NCBI GenBank assembly: GCA_021307315.1
Contig: JAJSPD010000092.1
Location: 97,194 to 161,193 of the forward strand
Source of the DNA: Bisporella sp. PMI_857
Lineage: Eukaryota; Ascomycota; Leotiomycetes; Helotiales; Helotiaceae
Direction: 5' to 3'
DNA: 64,000 nucleotides
The notes below the pieces were generated by a model. It saw only the letters and a list, made by a program, of their open reading frames with translations, had not been told where the DNA came from and ran no database searches. The translations under genes were made by a program, and so were the position numbers. This document shows, piece after piece, positions 1-11,656 of this stretch. How positions within the stretch are numbered: the stretch's first letter is position 1; each line of letters begins with the position of its first letter.

Positions 1-1525
1 TTTAGAGTGACTCCTTGCCAATGCGAGGAGTAGGCCTTTCTCCTCGGTGGGAAGGACGAGATTCTCGAATAAATCCTCCGTCCATTGAACAGAGCGAAGG
101 AATTCGATGTTCAGAAGGACTAGTACATGCCAGGGTTCATTTATCATATACTTATGGAAGAGAAATAACATACCCCATTACTTATTCTTAAAAGAATATC
201 CCCTAACGAACGGAAGACAAATCAACAACTGCTCATCAGACAACTTCGTGTGCTCGGACTCATCCGGGCGTGCCTTCATCGCGAGTCGGATTACCATCAT
301 AGCCGTACTGATGAGCAGGTGGTGGAGGTAGTGGCGGGGATCTATGTGTGTTTATGTGGCCCTGGGGACCCGGGATGGGGTTGTGGGGTTTATAGGTGTG
401 TGCGGTCGTGCTCCGGGATGGAGCATCAAGAGCTCGCAAAGATACGCTTTTGCGGAGCTTGAATTTGCAGTAGGCGAATGAATCGACCATAACTCTGCCA
501 TTGACCTAAATAGATTTTACCAAAATGAATCGGTGGTTGAGAAGGATGGGTACGAACCTATATCTCAGCCTCGTATCCCGACTCATCTTTCGTGTAAACT
601 ATCCCACCATACTCCTGGAACGTAATGGCCTCTCTCAACTCTGCAAATCTCTTCCCCTGGAGAATCAGCTTCTCCACCAGCGCACGCTTGTCTTGAAGCA
701 TATCTAGAGGATATGCTCTTAGCTCGGTCAGCGGCATTGTGCCCCTGAACTCCGGAATCTTGACAACCATAGTACCAAATCCTGTCATCGAGCCATGTAA
801 TCAATATGCTTGGCACTCAAAGTCCAACCCTTGCCGCTTCTATGCTGCGTCTCATCATAACTACAACTATCCTCCAGTCGCAGAACCGCGTCCTGGCCAT
901 GTATTTTGGTGAAGATGTACTCTTCCGGCTCGAAAATAGCCCAGATGTACTTGTACTCGATGACTTTGTTCTTGCGTAGATCGGCTACTTTCTCATGCAT
1001 ACCACGGAATTCCTCTTCGAGAAGATGGATCAAGAGACCCAGATGCTTTGCTATGTCATCGACAGAGACACTATAAGCGACAGTGAGTGCTTCCCAGCGA
1101 TGATAGAAAGCCGAGAATGGTGCCTCCACAGTCAAGGACTTGAGTTCAGGCGTGATACCCGGATACCCCTTCAAGACTTTATTCAAAACCTCCTTGATCA
1201 AAGGACTCTGAATCATAATTCATTGCAGCTTCGACTCTTGTCTGAAATCTCCGTGACCTTCAGTCTTCCGCGCAAGGATGGCGTAGCCATCAGTGTCTGC
1301 AGTAGCGGTGGTAGGGGGCTTCTTCTGCGGCTCGGTAGCCCAGGTGATGCAGCATGAACAGCTTGCTTTGCCTTTCACTTCGTAGAGGTCTTTAATCTCA
1401 GGGACTGCTCCCACTTCAGTCACTGTCTCGAGAACCGGCTCGGTTGATAACTCCGCTGGTGTTTCCTTGACGTCTTTTGAGGTAGAATTCTTGTCGCCGG
1501 AGTCGGTGACTGCGATTACTGCCAT
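1..1525 (-). pseudogene. AAA+ ATPase of the fungal DUF7025 family, decayed, 5' part only
   Basis: Minus-strand frames in series match the N-terminal half of fungal DUF7025/AAA+ ATPases: a CSCC motif block (about 1360-1340), the IQSPLIKEVL..YPGI block (1216 downward), a YKYIWAIFEP block (about 955), an IPEFRGT..AYPL block (about 760-700), NGRVMVDS (about 508-485), LSDEQLLICLPFVRGYSFKNK (about 240-180) and WTEDLFENLVLPTEEK (about 85-40). It runs off the left edge before the Walker motifs. Lesions: an in-frame TGA at 1222-1220, a frame change near 785, and a TAG at 560-558 just before a probable intron (about 557-512). The ATG at 1525 is the likely original start. Family members are P-loop NTPases of mostly unknown role. 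The order of blocks is directly visible and the family call is from recognised motifs. The interruptions make a functional protein unlikely. Confidence 0.72.
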
Positions 1526-2414
1526 TGTAACAGTTTGGCTATCTTGAAAGGCCAGCAAAGAGTGCTATTTGAAGACGGTTCGTGATTTTGAAAGAACCTG
1601 GTGTTGGAGATGAAATCCAAACTGGGTTCTGATTAAGGTAAAGGAACAATCAAGCAACTGCTTGGATGATACCGACCTCTTATCGGGGGTAGAAACCGTA
1701 CACCAGTTTAGGTGGCGATTTGCGACTAATAATCTACGTAGATCAATGCTCCTCCCCATGCGGCGCCGAAAAGCCACTTTCTCCTAACCGGACAAGCATT
1801 GATATTGGGCCAATTGGAAGAACCCCGCTCAATGTGCTTCCTTAATAAGAACTCTCGATGAGGAGCATTCGCCGGTCGAAGCATCAATCTCAGCAGGCAA
1901 ATCAAGGACTTGAGCGACGCCACAGACACTCGTAGACCTGCATTTGAAACCCGACCACGAACTTTGGAGGCGTATGCAATCCCTTTTTCCGGTTGGAATT
2001 TACTTGACTCGGACTGGGGTAAACTCGGAGAACAGCCTTGCTTCCTCGCTCCAATGGCTCCTTAAAAAATTGCTGTGAAATTATCTTTATTTTTATCTCT
2101 TATGTGCAGCGATGCCTAGCTTAACTTACAGCTCGTCCAATAACTCACTCGTAGCGTATAATCCTTCACTCACCCAATCCACCAAGCAACTTAACGCCGT
2201 AGCAATACAACAATCCATTCCTGTATAGCCGATAGAATCTCGTTCTCAGTGAATCTCTCGCCCAAAAGCCCATCTCAAATGCATGTCGCAGGCCATAAAA
2301 ATAGAACCAATCGCTAGAGTAACTTTTTGCCGCCAAACCACCTTCTTTGAAGTAGGCGCGTACATTTCCTATGTACTGTTGTCCTCAATTCCTTCTTAAT
2401 AAACCGAAATTTGA
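1526..2414. other. Intergenic, no gene supported
   Basis: Only short, unconvincing frames are present on both strands. This should contain the 5' region of the decayed ATPase and the 3' region of the minus-strand gene ending at 2415. No repeat or RNA gene was recognised. Confidence 0.5.
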
Positions 2415-4093
2415 TCAACGTTTCCTCCGACTACCCTTCTCACCGTCCGATTTATGCTCCGCACTTCCGGCCCGGTCTCGTTCAAAGAGTAAAGTCAGTT
2501 GACTTTTGCTTTGTGTAAATGAACCAGTTGAATCAAGAACCGCTGTTGCTTGCACTGGCTGGACTGGCCTCTTGGCAAACATATCGGTTTTAGATGTGTC
2601 TTCAGAGTCTCGTCCTTTGCCTTTGTCCTTTTGGGAAGTGGAACCAGAGCTCGATGTGCCAGTCGGAGCAGCACCAACATCTCCCAGATTGACTTTACCA
2701 GTCGCAGCAGTCAAGGTTGGCGCAAGACTTGCGGTACCTTTGGTTTCATGGTCCAGGAGTTGTACGGCATCCAAGCCTTTCTGCTGTACTTTCACATCGG
2801 ACTGTGGCCGAAGTGATCTGTGAAGAGCCCTGAAACCCCCACTGGTGGCTACCAGGGTGTTCGTGGTTCGGGATTCCTTTTTGACGCGCGAATTGGCTTC
2901 TGCTAGGAGCGTTCTCTGCACTTCGATGTCTTCAAGCTCCTTAGCGGTGAGATTCTCGGAACGTACTACTTCATTCTGCAGATTTTCGATTCGGCGAAGT
3001 TGAGTCGATGGACCGGGGCCGCCAGACGAAACGTCTCTCTCTCCGCTTTGATTGAAAGACGCGGTGTTCACCTCACGAGGCGCACTTGGTTTTCGCGGGG
3101 GGTTACGTTTCGAGCCCGAGGTCTGTAGCGTATTTCGCTTCTTGGGTGACTTGGATCGGTCCGGGGAAGGTGAGAAGTTCTCTTGAAACGGAGATTGCTC
3201 CGAGAAGGTTGGCGGGGCCTTTTCGGAGGATGATTGTACGGTGGCAATAGACTGACCTCCTTCCGATGACGATTGCGATGTTTGGGAGCTCTGATGCCGG
3301 ACTATCACATGGCGCTTCTTCCTACTAGCAGCAACGAAGCCCCCTTTCTTCTTGCCGAATGAAGGTGATGCTTTCCTGTCAGACTTTGCGTTCTGGGAGT
3401 CTGAAGATGGATGTTCGACAACGTGCGAGTTCGTTTGCGAATTAGTGCTGACTGAAGACGATAGATCCGCTTCGCCCTCAGATTCAGGTGGCGAGATGAA
3501 GCGTGCAGTCGGCCGTGGTTCACTCGTAGATGGACCTCCCGTCTTCTTGAGGATGGGATGTGGCATCGGCGCGGGGATTCTTGATTCTGTAGAAGACAAC
3601 GTAATACTTGGCCGGCTTTGATCTGATCGATGGAGGACGGGAGTACTTAAAGCTCCAGGTCCACGATGAGCAGTGGTCTCCTAAGATTCCAAAATTCAGT
3701 ACGGCTTGGTTTTTGCGAACGGGCAGATTCATACCGATAGCGGGGTTCCTTCATCACGATTTGGAGGTCCTCGCAGTGGTACAAAGGTCTGGCCACCCGA
3801 TATCTGGGCAAACAGTCGTGCAACAGTCGCACCATTTAGTTCTCTCTTTCGACTACCCCATATGCGCCACCAGTAGTTTTCCAGGCGTTCAGCTGTAGGG
3901 TCGAGAAGACGTCGTTTCGTAGTGGTATAAACTGTTGAGATCGAGTTAATTCCATCCCGACAAGGGATTTTTCTGATGTACCTTTCCAGAACTTGGCAAT
4001 ATCCGCAAGGTTTAATGGCGTATTGATTCTCTCAATGCTCCCTTCAATTTCTCGTGAATTAACCACGAAGCCTTTCGGCAGAATCAAAGACAT
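2415..4093 (-). CDS. Ser/Pro-rich disordered fungal protein, exon structure unresolved
   Basis: The firm part is a 394-codon open frame ending at 2415. It is rich in Ser, Thr, Pro, Lys and Gln, carries basic clusters such as SRKKRHVIVRH and SPKKRNT, a block PHPILKKTGGPS..RPTARFISP near its start, and SQLTLLFERDRAG near its end. It is open above 3599 without an ATG there. Upstream in another frame lie MSLILPKGFVVNSREIEG (ATG at 4093) and a second stretch ending in LLIVDLEL at 3647. These are separated by a TAA at 3838-3836 and a 2-base frame offset near 3648. Either several short introns or decay could explain this. The LILPKG..NLADIAKFWK block and the PHPILKK..RPTARF block resemble a family of AreA/GATA-associated fungal proteins (DUF1752-like), but the resemblance is weak. 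A 12-bp minisatellite lies just upstream. Confidence 0.5.
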
Positions 4094-4320
4094 TTAGAAC
4101 GATGCTGACAGAAGTAGTGAAGCCCAGGCGAGAAGTACTGTGTCAGGAGCCTTCGAGGCGAAATACTTGCTTTAGAAAGAAGAAACTGCGCAATCGAGGT
4201 CTGGGTGATGTCATGAGGAATCATTTCTGGTGAGCGAAAGAATTGTTCGATCAAAAGAAAAACGATAAAGATTCGGTCTCTTTGCATCGCAACCTGCAGC
4301 TGTGACAGTCTGAGTGCGTA

Positions 4321-4414
4321 GAAAGGACAGTCGAAAGGAAGTCGAAAGGACAGTTGAAAGGACAGTCGAAAGGACAGTCGAAAGGACAGTCGAAAGGACA
4401 GTCGAAAGGACAGG
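4321..4414 (-). repeat. 12-bp minisatellite, about 7.5 copies
   Basis: The plus-strand unit is GGACAGTCGAAA, tandemly repeated with one unit shortened and one substituted (GTTGAAA). It lies in the roughly 420-bp divergent interval between the minus-strand gene and the Pth11-like receptor at 4709. Read on the minus strand, the unit is open in at least two frames, coding for (SFRL)n or (FDCP)n, and ends 34 bp before an ATG at 4287. Confidence 0.9.
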
Positions 4415-4708
4415 GGACAGGGGCTAATGCGACGCGAGTTACTCTTTGTGGCAATTTGAACAGTCGATAGTCGCACGGTCTCGGAGGAAGCGTCGGAGAT
4501 AATTGTTGCAGACGGGAAAGGCCCAGATCGGAAAGCTTGGATTGGCTTGGAACGAATTCCTTGACGCCGCACAGAGGAGCCCCGGGTCCTCGGTACTGAC
4601 TCCCCGGACCTTTGGCGTCGTACTTACCTCCATTCTATGCTTTAAACTCTAGACTTCTTCCTGCCATCATGACCATGCTTCATCTTGATGCATCGGATTT
4701 GACATATC

Positions 4709-6153
4709 ATGTCTTCAATTACAACACCCTCCCCGGAGTTCAGTATCGAAGAAAGTGATGTCAGACATGTCATCAGTATTCTGTCAGTGACATTCATACT
4801 CGCCACGGTTACCGTTCCTCTTCGCTTCATCGCGAGGCAGAAACTCAAGACTCCTTTCTTCCTCGATGATTGGCTGATATTAGGCGCATCGGTACGCTGT
4901 TCACCAAAAAATTATCCTATAGTGATGCTCATTGCTTTAACAGATATTGGCTGCTGTGCCCGTGTGGGTATATGTTGAATGTATGTGTTTCCTGCACCCT
5001 TCAAACTACGAATCCAGGAACTAAAAAGTATTCACCAAAGCCGCGTACAAACAAGAACTAGGCCGTCAGGTCGAGTTTAATGGACCAGCTGCGCAGATCA
5101 ATTTTCGCAAGAAGCAATATTCTTGCGAGCTGGTTTCTGTCTTGGCAATTGTATTTACAAAGCTCTCAATTCTTGCTTTCTACTGGCGGGTCTTCTCTTC
5201 CCAGATGATGCAGGTGCTTATTAGAATCACGGCAGGCGTGGTTATATGCGGGAGTACTGGCTTTGTAAGTCTTGACCTTTCAGGAGTCGTACCAAACGCT
5301 TCCAAGCCCTCTATATTGAGTACAGATAGCGTCTCTACTCAAGGACACTAATTCGTGGATCAGTTCATGACATCAGCAATCCAGTGCAATCCTATTCATA
5401 AAGTTTGGGACACTGTCATAGGAGGTACCTGTATTAACACAAACGCATTTCACCTTGCCAACGCTGCTTTCAATATCATTACGGACTTCAGCCTCTTGGT
5501 TCTACCTCTGCACGTTATTTGGAAGCTGCAAATATCACAGTCGAAGAAGGTCATGGTATCTTGTCTCTTGACTCTAGGTGGATTGTAAGTCTCTCCTCTC
5601 TCATTCTTAACTGTAGAGCTTTTCCCGTCTCGTCTGTATCCTTGACCAGCCTACCATCTTACCCCATATTTCCTACAACAAATCTTTAAACCTGACTTCT
5701 TGCCTCTATAGAATAATAAGTGTCGTATCTGTTTTACGACTCTGCAGCCTCGTCCACCTTAATCTTAGGTCCGACGATGTGACTTGGGAAGTTGTCTACC
5801 CCACTATCTGGTCAATTGGGGAAATACAACTAGGCGTGCTCTGTGCCTGCCTACCGTTCCTCCGGCCACTTTTCACAGCGAACACTCAAAAAGTTCAGGG
5901 CGATGTTTTTTCGCGCAGACAAACCCGTCGATGTAACACTCAGTCTCAGGAACTAGTGGAGCGTGATGAGAACTTCGAGGAGCCCAAGGGTGAAGTTGTC
6001 ACACATGTATGGGCAGGGACTGATCAGACTGTGGAAGAAAATTGGCCAGATGAGTGGCGACAGGAGATCAGAGTAACGAGAGTCTTGGAGTGGTCGGCAG
6101 AGGAGCCAGCAAACTCTTTGGATAGAAGTTCTACAGCAATTCTAGGGGTTTAG
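4709..6153 (+). CDS. Pth11-like seven-TM receptor (fungal rhodopsin-like membrane protein)
   Basis: Five exons are inferred: 4709-4891, 4944-4980, about 5029 (or 5041)-5264, 5364-5584 and 5712-6153. They have GT-AG borders and join in frame to about 370 residues. The fungal rhodopsin/Pth11 family pattern is clear: an N-terminal TM followed by RFIARQKL..FFLDDWLI, a central KLSILAFYWRVF segment, QCNPIHKVWD with GTCIN, the ITDFSLLVLPLHVIWKL helix, and ending with W..VYPTIWSIGEIQLGVLCACLPFLRPLF. The last 80 residues are a hydrophilic cytosolic tail. Homologs are plasma-membrane proteins, some of which act in surface sensing upstream of G proteins. No specific ligand can be inferred. The gene is divergent from the minus-strand gene, with the minisatellite between them. 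The acceptor of exon 3 is ambiguous, since both options are in frame. Confidence 0.85.
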
Positions 6154-6644
6154 AAGTTATAAGCGCCGATTTTCTGTCATTGTTTTCTTTTTTGGATAGA
6201 GGATTTAAGATTCAGGTCTAGGTTCACACTCTCAAGATTTGATAGACACTGTTTGGGCAACCATAGAGGCGTACCAGAGGAATGGAAGACAAAGCCACGA
6301 CCGTTTTTGTGCTCAAGCTACTCTAGGCGTTTAATTATATTAGACATGATATCCCCCACTACTTTAAAGTAAGATGCATCTTTTGTCACCGCCTATTCAA
6401 ATGGGACCAATACAAAAGCTTTGAAACTATTATCGGTCCACACTGCTTCGCTCAAATGCAGAATCCTAGTTTGTGCAGCTATGGCTTTTAAAGTACCGGT
6501 TTAAGTCGCTGCAGGAATCTCGAAAAGGAATTAAAGTGTTGAGGGAGTACAGTCCCGCTCTTAAATACTCGGCTGAAGGTACCCAAGCTTTCGACTCCCT
6601 CAGTCCTGCTCCATCCATTTACCTCGACCAAAAAACCCTCCAAA
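6154..6644. other. Intergenic, no gene supported
   Basis: This is the 3' flank of the receptor gene and 5' flank of the C2H2 gene, and no conserved frame is seen. ATG codons close to 6473 and beyond do not lead into the downstream gene. Confidence 0.5.
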
Positions 6645-7634
6645 ATGACCAAGAAGGGTGCAGAGGAAGCGTGTGAAAGTGTGGAGATATCCGATAATAT
6701 ACCAAATCCGAGTCTACCTGATCCTGGACCTGCCAGGTAAGTTATTCTCCTCTCCGCTGCGATAGCGTCAGCTGAAATGAGTAGAAAACAATGCGTCATC
6801 CCTTACGGCTGCACTTTCTTGTGCAACGAAACCTTTGCCTCCAAGAACGAGTGGAAACGACATGAGAATTCCCAACACTTCCAATTGGAAACATGGCGCT
6901 GCGACAATGAAACCTCCGAAGAGGGTGTTTGTGCGAAGGTGTACTACCGTCGACAGTCGTTCCAAAATCATCTAAAAACGGAACATCATATGGAGGATGA
7001 CGCGATGAAAGAAAAAACCGAAAATTGCCGTATCGGTCGCAATTGTCAAGCACGTTTCTGGTGTGGATTTTGTAGCAAAATTATTGGCCTGGAGAGAAAG
7101 GGATTGGACGCCTGGACAGAACGCTTCGACCACATAGATGATCATTTCATGGGAAATCATGGTCTTAAGAAGCAATGCATCTTAGATTGGATTCCCGTGG
7201 ATGGTCGCGAGCTAAAGGGAGAATCCCTCAGGGACGAGGACCATTTGGATCCTGTCTCACCATCCGGGTCTATCATGAAAGGGGATGACGAATTGCTCAA
7301 GAGCTTCAACGTCGTGATCCAAACATCTGCATTGGATACTGGTGAGTCTTCTCAAATAACCAAAGGAACGGATACTAAAGTACTCGAAACAGTCACGACC
7401 CAGCTAACTCCCAAGGATTCTCTCCTTCATACCTCCATGTACGAGGTAGAGAACAAGACTCAAAAGGGTTGGTTTCTGAACCGAGTAACGAGTGGTGATC
7501 TGGAGATGAACCAACTGGAGATCAGGGCTATTCGGAATTTCCATGCGGGTTCTTTGCCTAGAAGGGGCACTTTGATTTGTTGTTGCTACGTTGTATTGGC
7601 TATTATTATGGCTCTTATACTGCTTTGGAAATGA
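6645..7634 (+). CDS. C2H2 zinc-finger protein with C-terminal transmembrane anchor
   Basis: Exon 1 is 6645-6736 and exon 2 is 6785-7634, with a 48-nt intron; the product is 313 residues. The N-terminal half has the fungal C2H2 arrangement: C-x4-C followed by EWKRHENSQHF, then a second unit with WRC..C..YYRRQSFQNHLKTEHH, then RFWCGFC with a histidine pair H-IDDH further on. The final 20 residues before the stop (GTLICCCYVVLAIIMALILL) are strongly hydrophobic and followed only by WK, which is a tail-anchor arrangement. A zinc-finger protein held on a membrane would be unusual. The protein could be a membrane-tethered regulator, or the zinc fingers may bind protein. The start was chosen because exon 1 splices in frame at CCAG|GTAAGT. 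Confidence 0.8.
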
Positions 7635-9631
7635 TGCGTAGACGAAAGTCTCAAACATAAGTTATGGCACTTACTCCTCCCCATCCTTGCCTTAAGTCTT
7701 AGAAAAATATGAATCACATGAAAACATCAAAGTTCTTAGGGCTCTAAAATTGACTCCAAAGACTTCTAGTCCAGACGTCCATGGTAACTAACGTAGAACT
7801 AGAACGATTCCCTTTGACTTCCCGCTCAGGGAACCATGTTTTGAAAATTTCACGCTTTGTTCTCGCACTGAACTCGTAATTTGTTTCCCTCTCCACTACC
7901 CTATACGATATAGCAAATATCATCTCCCCACTTCCGATTCTCCTTGGGTGTGTTGTGTTGTACGCCGCCAGTGCCAACCTTCATTGATGCCACTCATCCC
8001 ACACCCCGTCATCCCGGCACAAAGGAAGGAAGAGGATCCTGTATACCCTTAGGGTCTTAGTCTCATTCGATCGCTCATCGCATCCGGGTTTCCACACCCT
8101 TGCACGAAAATATGGAAGGATTGTGGGGACTGATCACAACTCTATAACCGGTTGTTTTTTCCCGGTCTGTTGCCCAAGATTGTTGTCTTGGTATCGGATC
8201 GCTCATCTGGTGTGGCAAACTTTTGTCCATGCCACTTATAGGCTCTATTTGGATTTATGGACGTTGGAAGTCATTGGGCTTGTCATTGGCTATTGTATGA
8301 TTGCGAAATGTAGCTCTGTGTTGCTACCATTGAAGAGTGGTTTGTGCGGAGATGGAATTCGAAGAGGCGGAACAGCTGCTGGAAGACTGATGTGTAGGTG
8401 ATTGATGCGCATATGCTGCGGTCAAAGACTGCTGTGTAGTGGATGTTGTGTGGTATATCGAAGTGGAGAAGCTCTCCCCCATAGTTCAGAGAGCCTTGTG
8501 GAGATACTGGCGATACTGGAATCTGCATGTCCATCTTCTGCTGTTGCTGAGTGGTGAGAGTTGGCAGATGTTGTTTTGGCCAGCCGAATGATGTAAAGTG
8601 AGGGAATATTTGCTCGTTGAAAGAGTTCGTGCTTCGCCTTAGGAGGTTCGTCGATTGGGAGTAACTTGAAAAGTTCTGCCGTTACTGTTGCAAAAATCGC
8701 AAGTACTGACCGACAGTGTGTCACCCTCTGATGGCCCATGGGACGATTTGCGGGAATCCAAGTTGTTTTGATTTTTGTCGCCAATCGACAAATGTTGAAT
8801 CCTTGGAGGAGCCTAAGCGCCGGAAGAGTGCTTGGTGGTATAACATTTCGAGGCAGACACGTTAGGCGGGTCTATGGGAGAGTGGAATATTGAACCTGTG
8901 ACAGGGCTTACTCGTGGGAAGACCAATTCTGGGCGGCTCTTCCACGGCATCTTTGGGCAGACAGAGTGGGCTCTTTGCTCACTTGCCCGGTATCTGGGGC
9001 CTTGGATTGTTTGCCGAGTCATGTATTTGTTATTGAGATGAACACGTCAAAGTCTACTGGGACATATTGGTTGAGAGAGGCGATTAAGTTGCTATTGCAG
9101 CACCAAGTCCACGGAGTCGAGATCTTCGCGCCTCAAGGGTCCCAGCTCCGCCACTCCTCAGCTCCTTTGCTCAGGAATAACCTGTTCTTTTGAATCTCTT
9201 CTGTCTTCTTCAATTTTCATCATCATATGATCACACCTCAGAGTTCAGCGATTCTCAGATCAGTAGCACAGCAGCGGAATTCTTCGCTCATTTAAGATGC
9301 ATGATACCAATCAATCTGCTGCGAGCTTGGAGAATGGCCCGATTAGCCCTTTTCAAGGGTTGAGGAGTCGAGTGATTGTCATGAATACAAATGTACCTTC
9401 GCTCTTTACTATCTAACCTATTATGTTTTTGATCGACTTCTAAAAGAAACCTAGTCGCCTTCACGGGACCTTGTGAAGCGTATGGAATAAAACGACTCGG
9501 GTGCAGAAGCAGTGGATGGTTCGTGCATGATGCTGTGGGGGTCATAGCTCCAGTTTCCAGTTTGAGCATATAATACATCTTCCTATTTGGGTCATGGATC
9601 CGTCGCTAAATCCCAAGGCGTGTGATATGGA
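7635..9631. other. Intergenic 2 kb, gene-like fragments only
   Basis: No complete gene can be supported. A minus-strand open stretch at 7977-7744 (with SGEMIFAISYRVVERE) looks coding by composition but lacks an ATG and a recognisable family. A minus-strand ATG frame at 8534-8283 and the frames at 8784-8422 and 9022-8813 have no recognised motif. These may be remnants. Confidence 0.4.
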
Positions 9632-9746
9632 CGGGACGACTAGGGCTGACATGCAAGGCGACGACTAGGGTTGACATGCAAGGCAACGACTAGGGTTGAC
9701 ATGCAAGGCGACGACTAGGGTTGACATGCGAGGCGACGACTAGGGT
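9632..9746 (+). repeat. 25-bp minisatellite, about 4.6 copies
   Basis: The unit contains GGCGACGACTAGGGTTGACA followed by TGCAA. Copies start at about 9632, 9657, 9682, 9707 and 9732 (partial) and differ at only a few positions. The array ends 64 bp before the ATG at 9811 of the Zn-finger/TPR gene. The TAGGGTT stretch is telomere-like in letters but is not a TTAGGG array. Confidence 0.9.
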
Positions 9747-9810
9747 CAGTTGGATCCAAAAAAGTATTTTCGAACGTCACCTCGTAAATTACTCTTTGGA
9801 CCACCAAAAA

Positions 9811-11293
9811 ATGGTATTCCGATGTCCTGTCTGTCGCGAAAAAGTCCAACACAACAGACAGAGAGAAGTCAATGCGCACATTTTAGCAAATGAGAAAGAC
9901 CCTGCGCATGCTCCACATGCTTACAGGCTCAAGTGGTGCGTGTGCGGGCGCGGACTACAGACTCCCCAAGCACGGTCGAAACACGTTCCGACATGTGGCC
10001 GCGCGAAACAAGAGGAAGCTACGAGATCAGGCCTTTCCATCGATAGTACGTAGTCGTAGTGCTTACAGTCGTCTTTACTAATATTTCACAGATCTCAAAT
10101 CGGGCTCCGACTCTGTGGCGGTGCGTAGCCAGGCGAATTCGAGGCCTGATATCCATACGCCACTGGGCAATCTACCTCAGAGCAGCCTATTGACCACATC
10201 ATCTAAACGTCATGCTCTCATTGATGTTACCTCCATTTGTCCCAGAGTGTCGCATTCACCGTCTCCACCTCAGGTTTTGTTAGTTTCTGAGAATCTGTTC
10301 CATAATATCAAGGTATATTTCGAAAACTCTTGTCGAAATATCGACAACCATGGGACCGTCCGCGCCCCAGATGGCACCGAGTTACTTTATGACCTATGCA
10401 ACGATTTCGACTCGTACTGCTTTACCGCTACCATGCTCATACAAAAGAGCTTGTACGTCGAGTTTCGCCGCGCACTTACCAAAGCCTCTGCTCTTGTCGA
10501 ACGAATCCTTCTAGTCGAGCATCCTCGAAGCTTAGCCTGCTTTCTCGAAGTGTTCATCCACCTCATACAAACCGGGCTCCCTGAGGTAACTTCCCTTCTT
10601 CGTGACTTCATCAAAGGAATGTCCGCCAAAGTCACCAGGAAGGGGCATCCTTGGGGTGAAATATGTCGGCTTCTTGGTGAACTTGACTCGGAATCTCTTG
10701 ACCAGGCTATGGCACAAATTTGGAAATTCATTACAGATATTTTTGGTAGCGAACTCGGAACGTTCAATCCATTCGCTGTGTCTGTTCGTCTCGACTACAT
10801 AAAGCGTGTGTACGGGAGTACAAATTACCTTGAAGAAGAACGGCATCTTCGAGGTCTCCTTGCTCAATCCGGAGGCATTCCTCAACACAAGACCCCACGG
10901 ATGATGCTCAATCTAGCGCATAATTTGAACAGACAGGGATACTATCGCGAAGCGGAGGAGATGGCGCTAAAAGTCCTTGGGCTTCTTCAAAAGTATGAGA
11001 TGTATGCTGGGAGAATTGTTGAAACGATAGAATCTCTGAAAATCGTTTCTCAGAGTCAACTTGACCTAGGGCATATTCTGGAAGCAGAGCAGACTATGCG
11101 AGAAGCGATACGAATGATTGTGGGCAAGTGGGGAGAACAACATCCATGGGTCCCTGAATTCAAGAATGTTCTGGAGGGTTGGCTTCGAGGTTGGGGCCGG
11201 CATGAGGACGCCAACCTACTTCGGGGAGAAATAGAAGAGTCGATGGGGAAGGATGACGAGCAACTAGACGGGGTACAAGGCTTGCTTTGTTGA
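9811..11293 (+). CDS. N-terminal Zn-finger-like and C-terminal TPR-like protein
   Basis: Exon 1 (9811-10045) and exon 2 (10092-11293) are joined by a 46-nt intron (GTACGT..CACAG), giving 478 residues. The first 65 residues carry a cysteine/histidine pattern: FRCPVCREKVQ, VNAHI, LKWCVCGRGLQ and HVPTCGR. This fits one or two zinc-binding units. From about residue 330 onward helical repeats with spaced YREAEEMALKVLGLL and DLGHILEAEQTMREA motifs look like TPRs, ending with WGEQHPWVPEFKNVLEGWLRGWGRHEDA. Fungal proteins joining a short zinc-finger with TPRs are common and uncharacterised. TPRs generally mediate protein contacts. The ATG was chosen because it is the first in frame and lies right after the 25-bp repeat. 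Function unknown. Confidence 0.75.
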
Positions 11294-11656
11294 GACGATA
11301 TCGGAAGAAGCCTGAAATATATACACCCTGCTGGAAGGAAATGATTCAATAAAGACTGGTCCTCAAAGTGGTTGCATATTTGTATTTACTTCCCGTCGTT
11401 ATATTTAGGTAACTGAGTAATGCTAAAGATAAGGTGTGCCCCGAAATGTGTTCCTTTATGAACACTGTTCTTTTCCCCCACCTCGAAATTCGAACGAAAG
11501 GCTGCCAATCTTATCACTGAGATTCATCAAGTGTGGTCGTTCAAATAACGACTCTCTTAATATGAAACTCCTATGTTGCCCGAGTATTATGAAGAGCTCT
11601 ATAGCTGACTAGCAGTCTCTCTATACTTTTTGCTACATCACGCAGCAATATCAGCT
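11294..11656. other. Convergent intergenic region
   Basis: This interval separates two convergent genes (plus-strand TPR gene, minus-strand phosphatase). It is AT-rich and nothing else is recognised in it. Confidence 0.6.

Noticed and set aside
4084..4572. Protein with (SFRL)n repeats as a real product
   Set aside because: The repeat is fully explained by the 12-bp array being stop-free, and no conserved domain follows in that frame.
9632..9746. Possible internal telomere-like tract (TAGGGTT)
   Set aside because: The period is 25 bp and the TAGGG motif occurs once per unit, so it is an ordinary minisatellite, not a telomere array.
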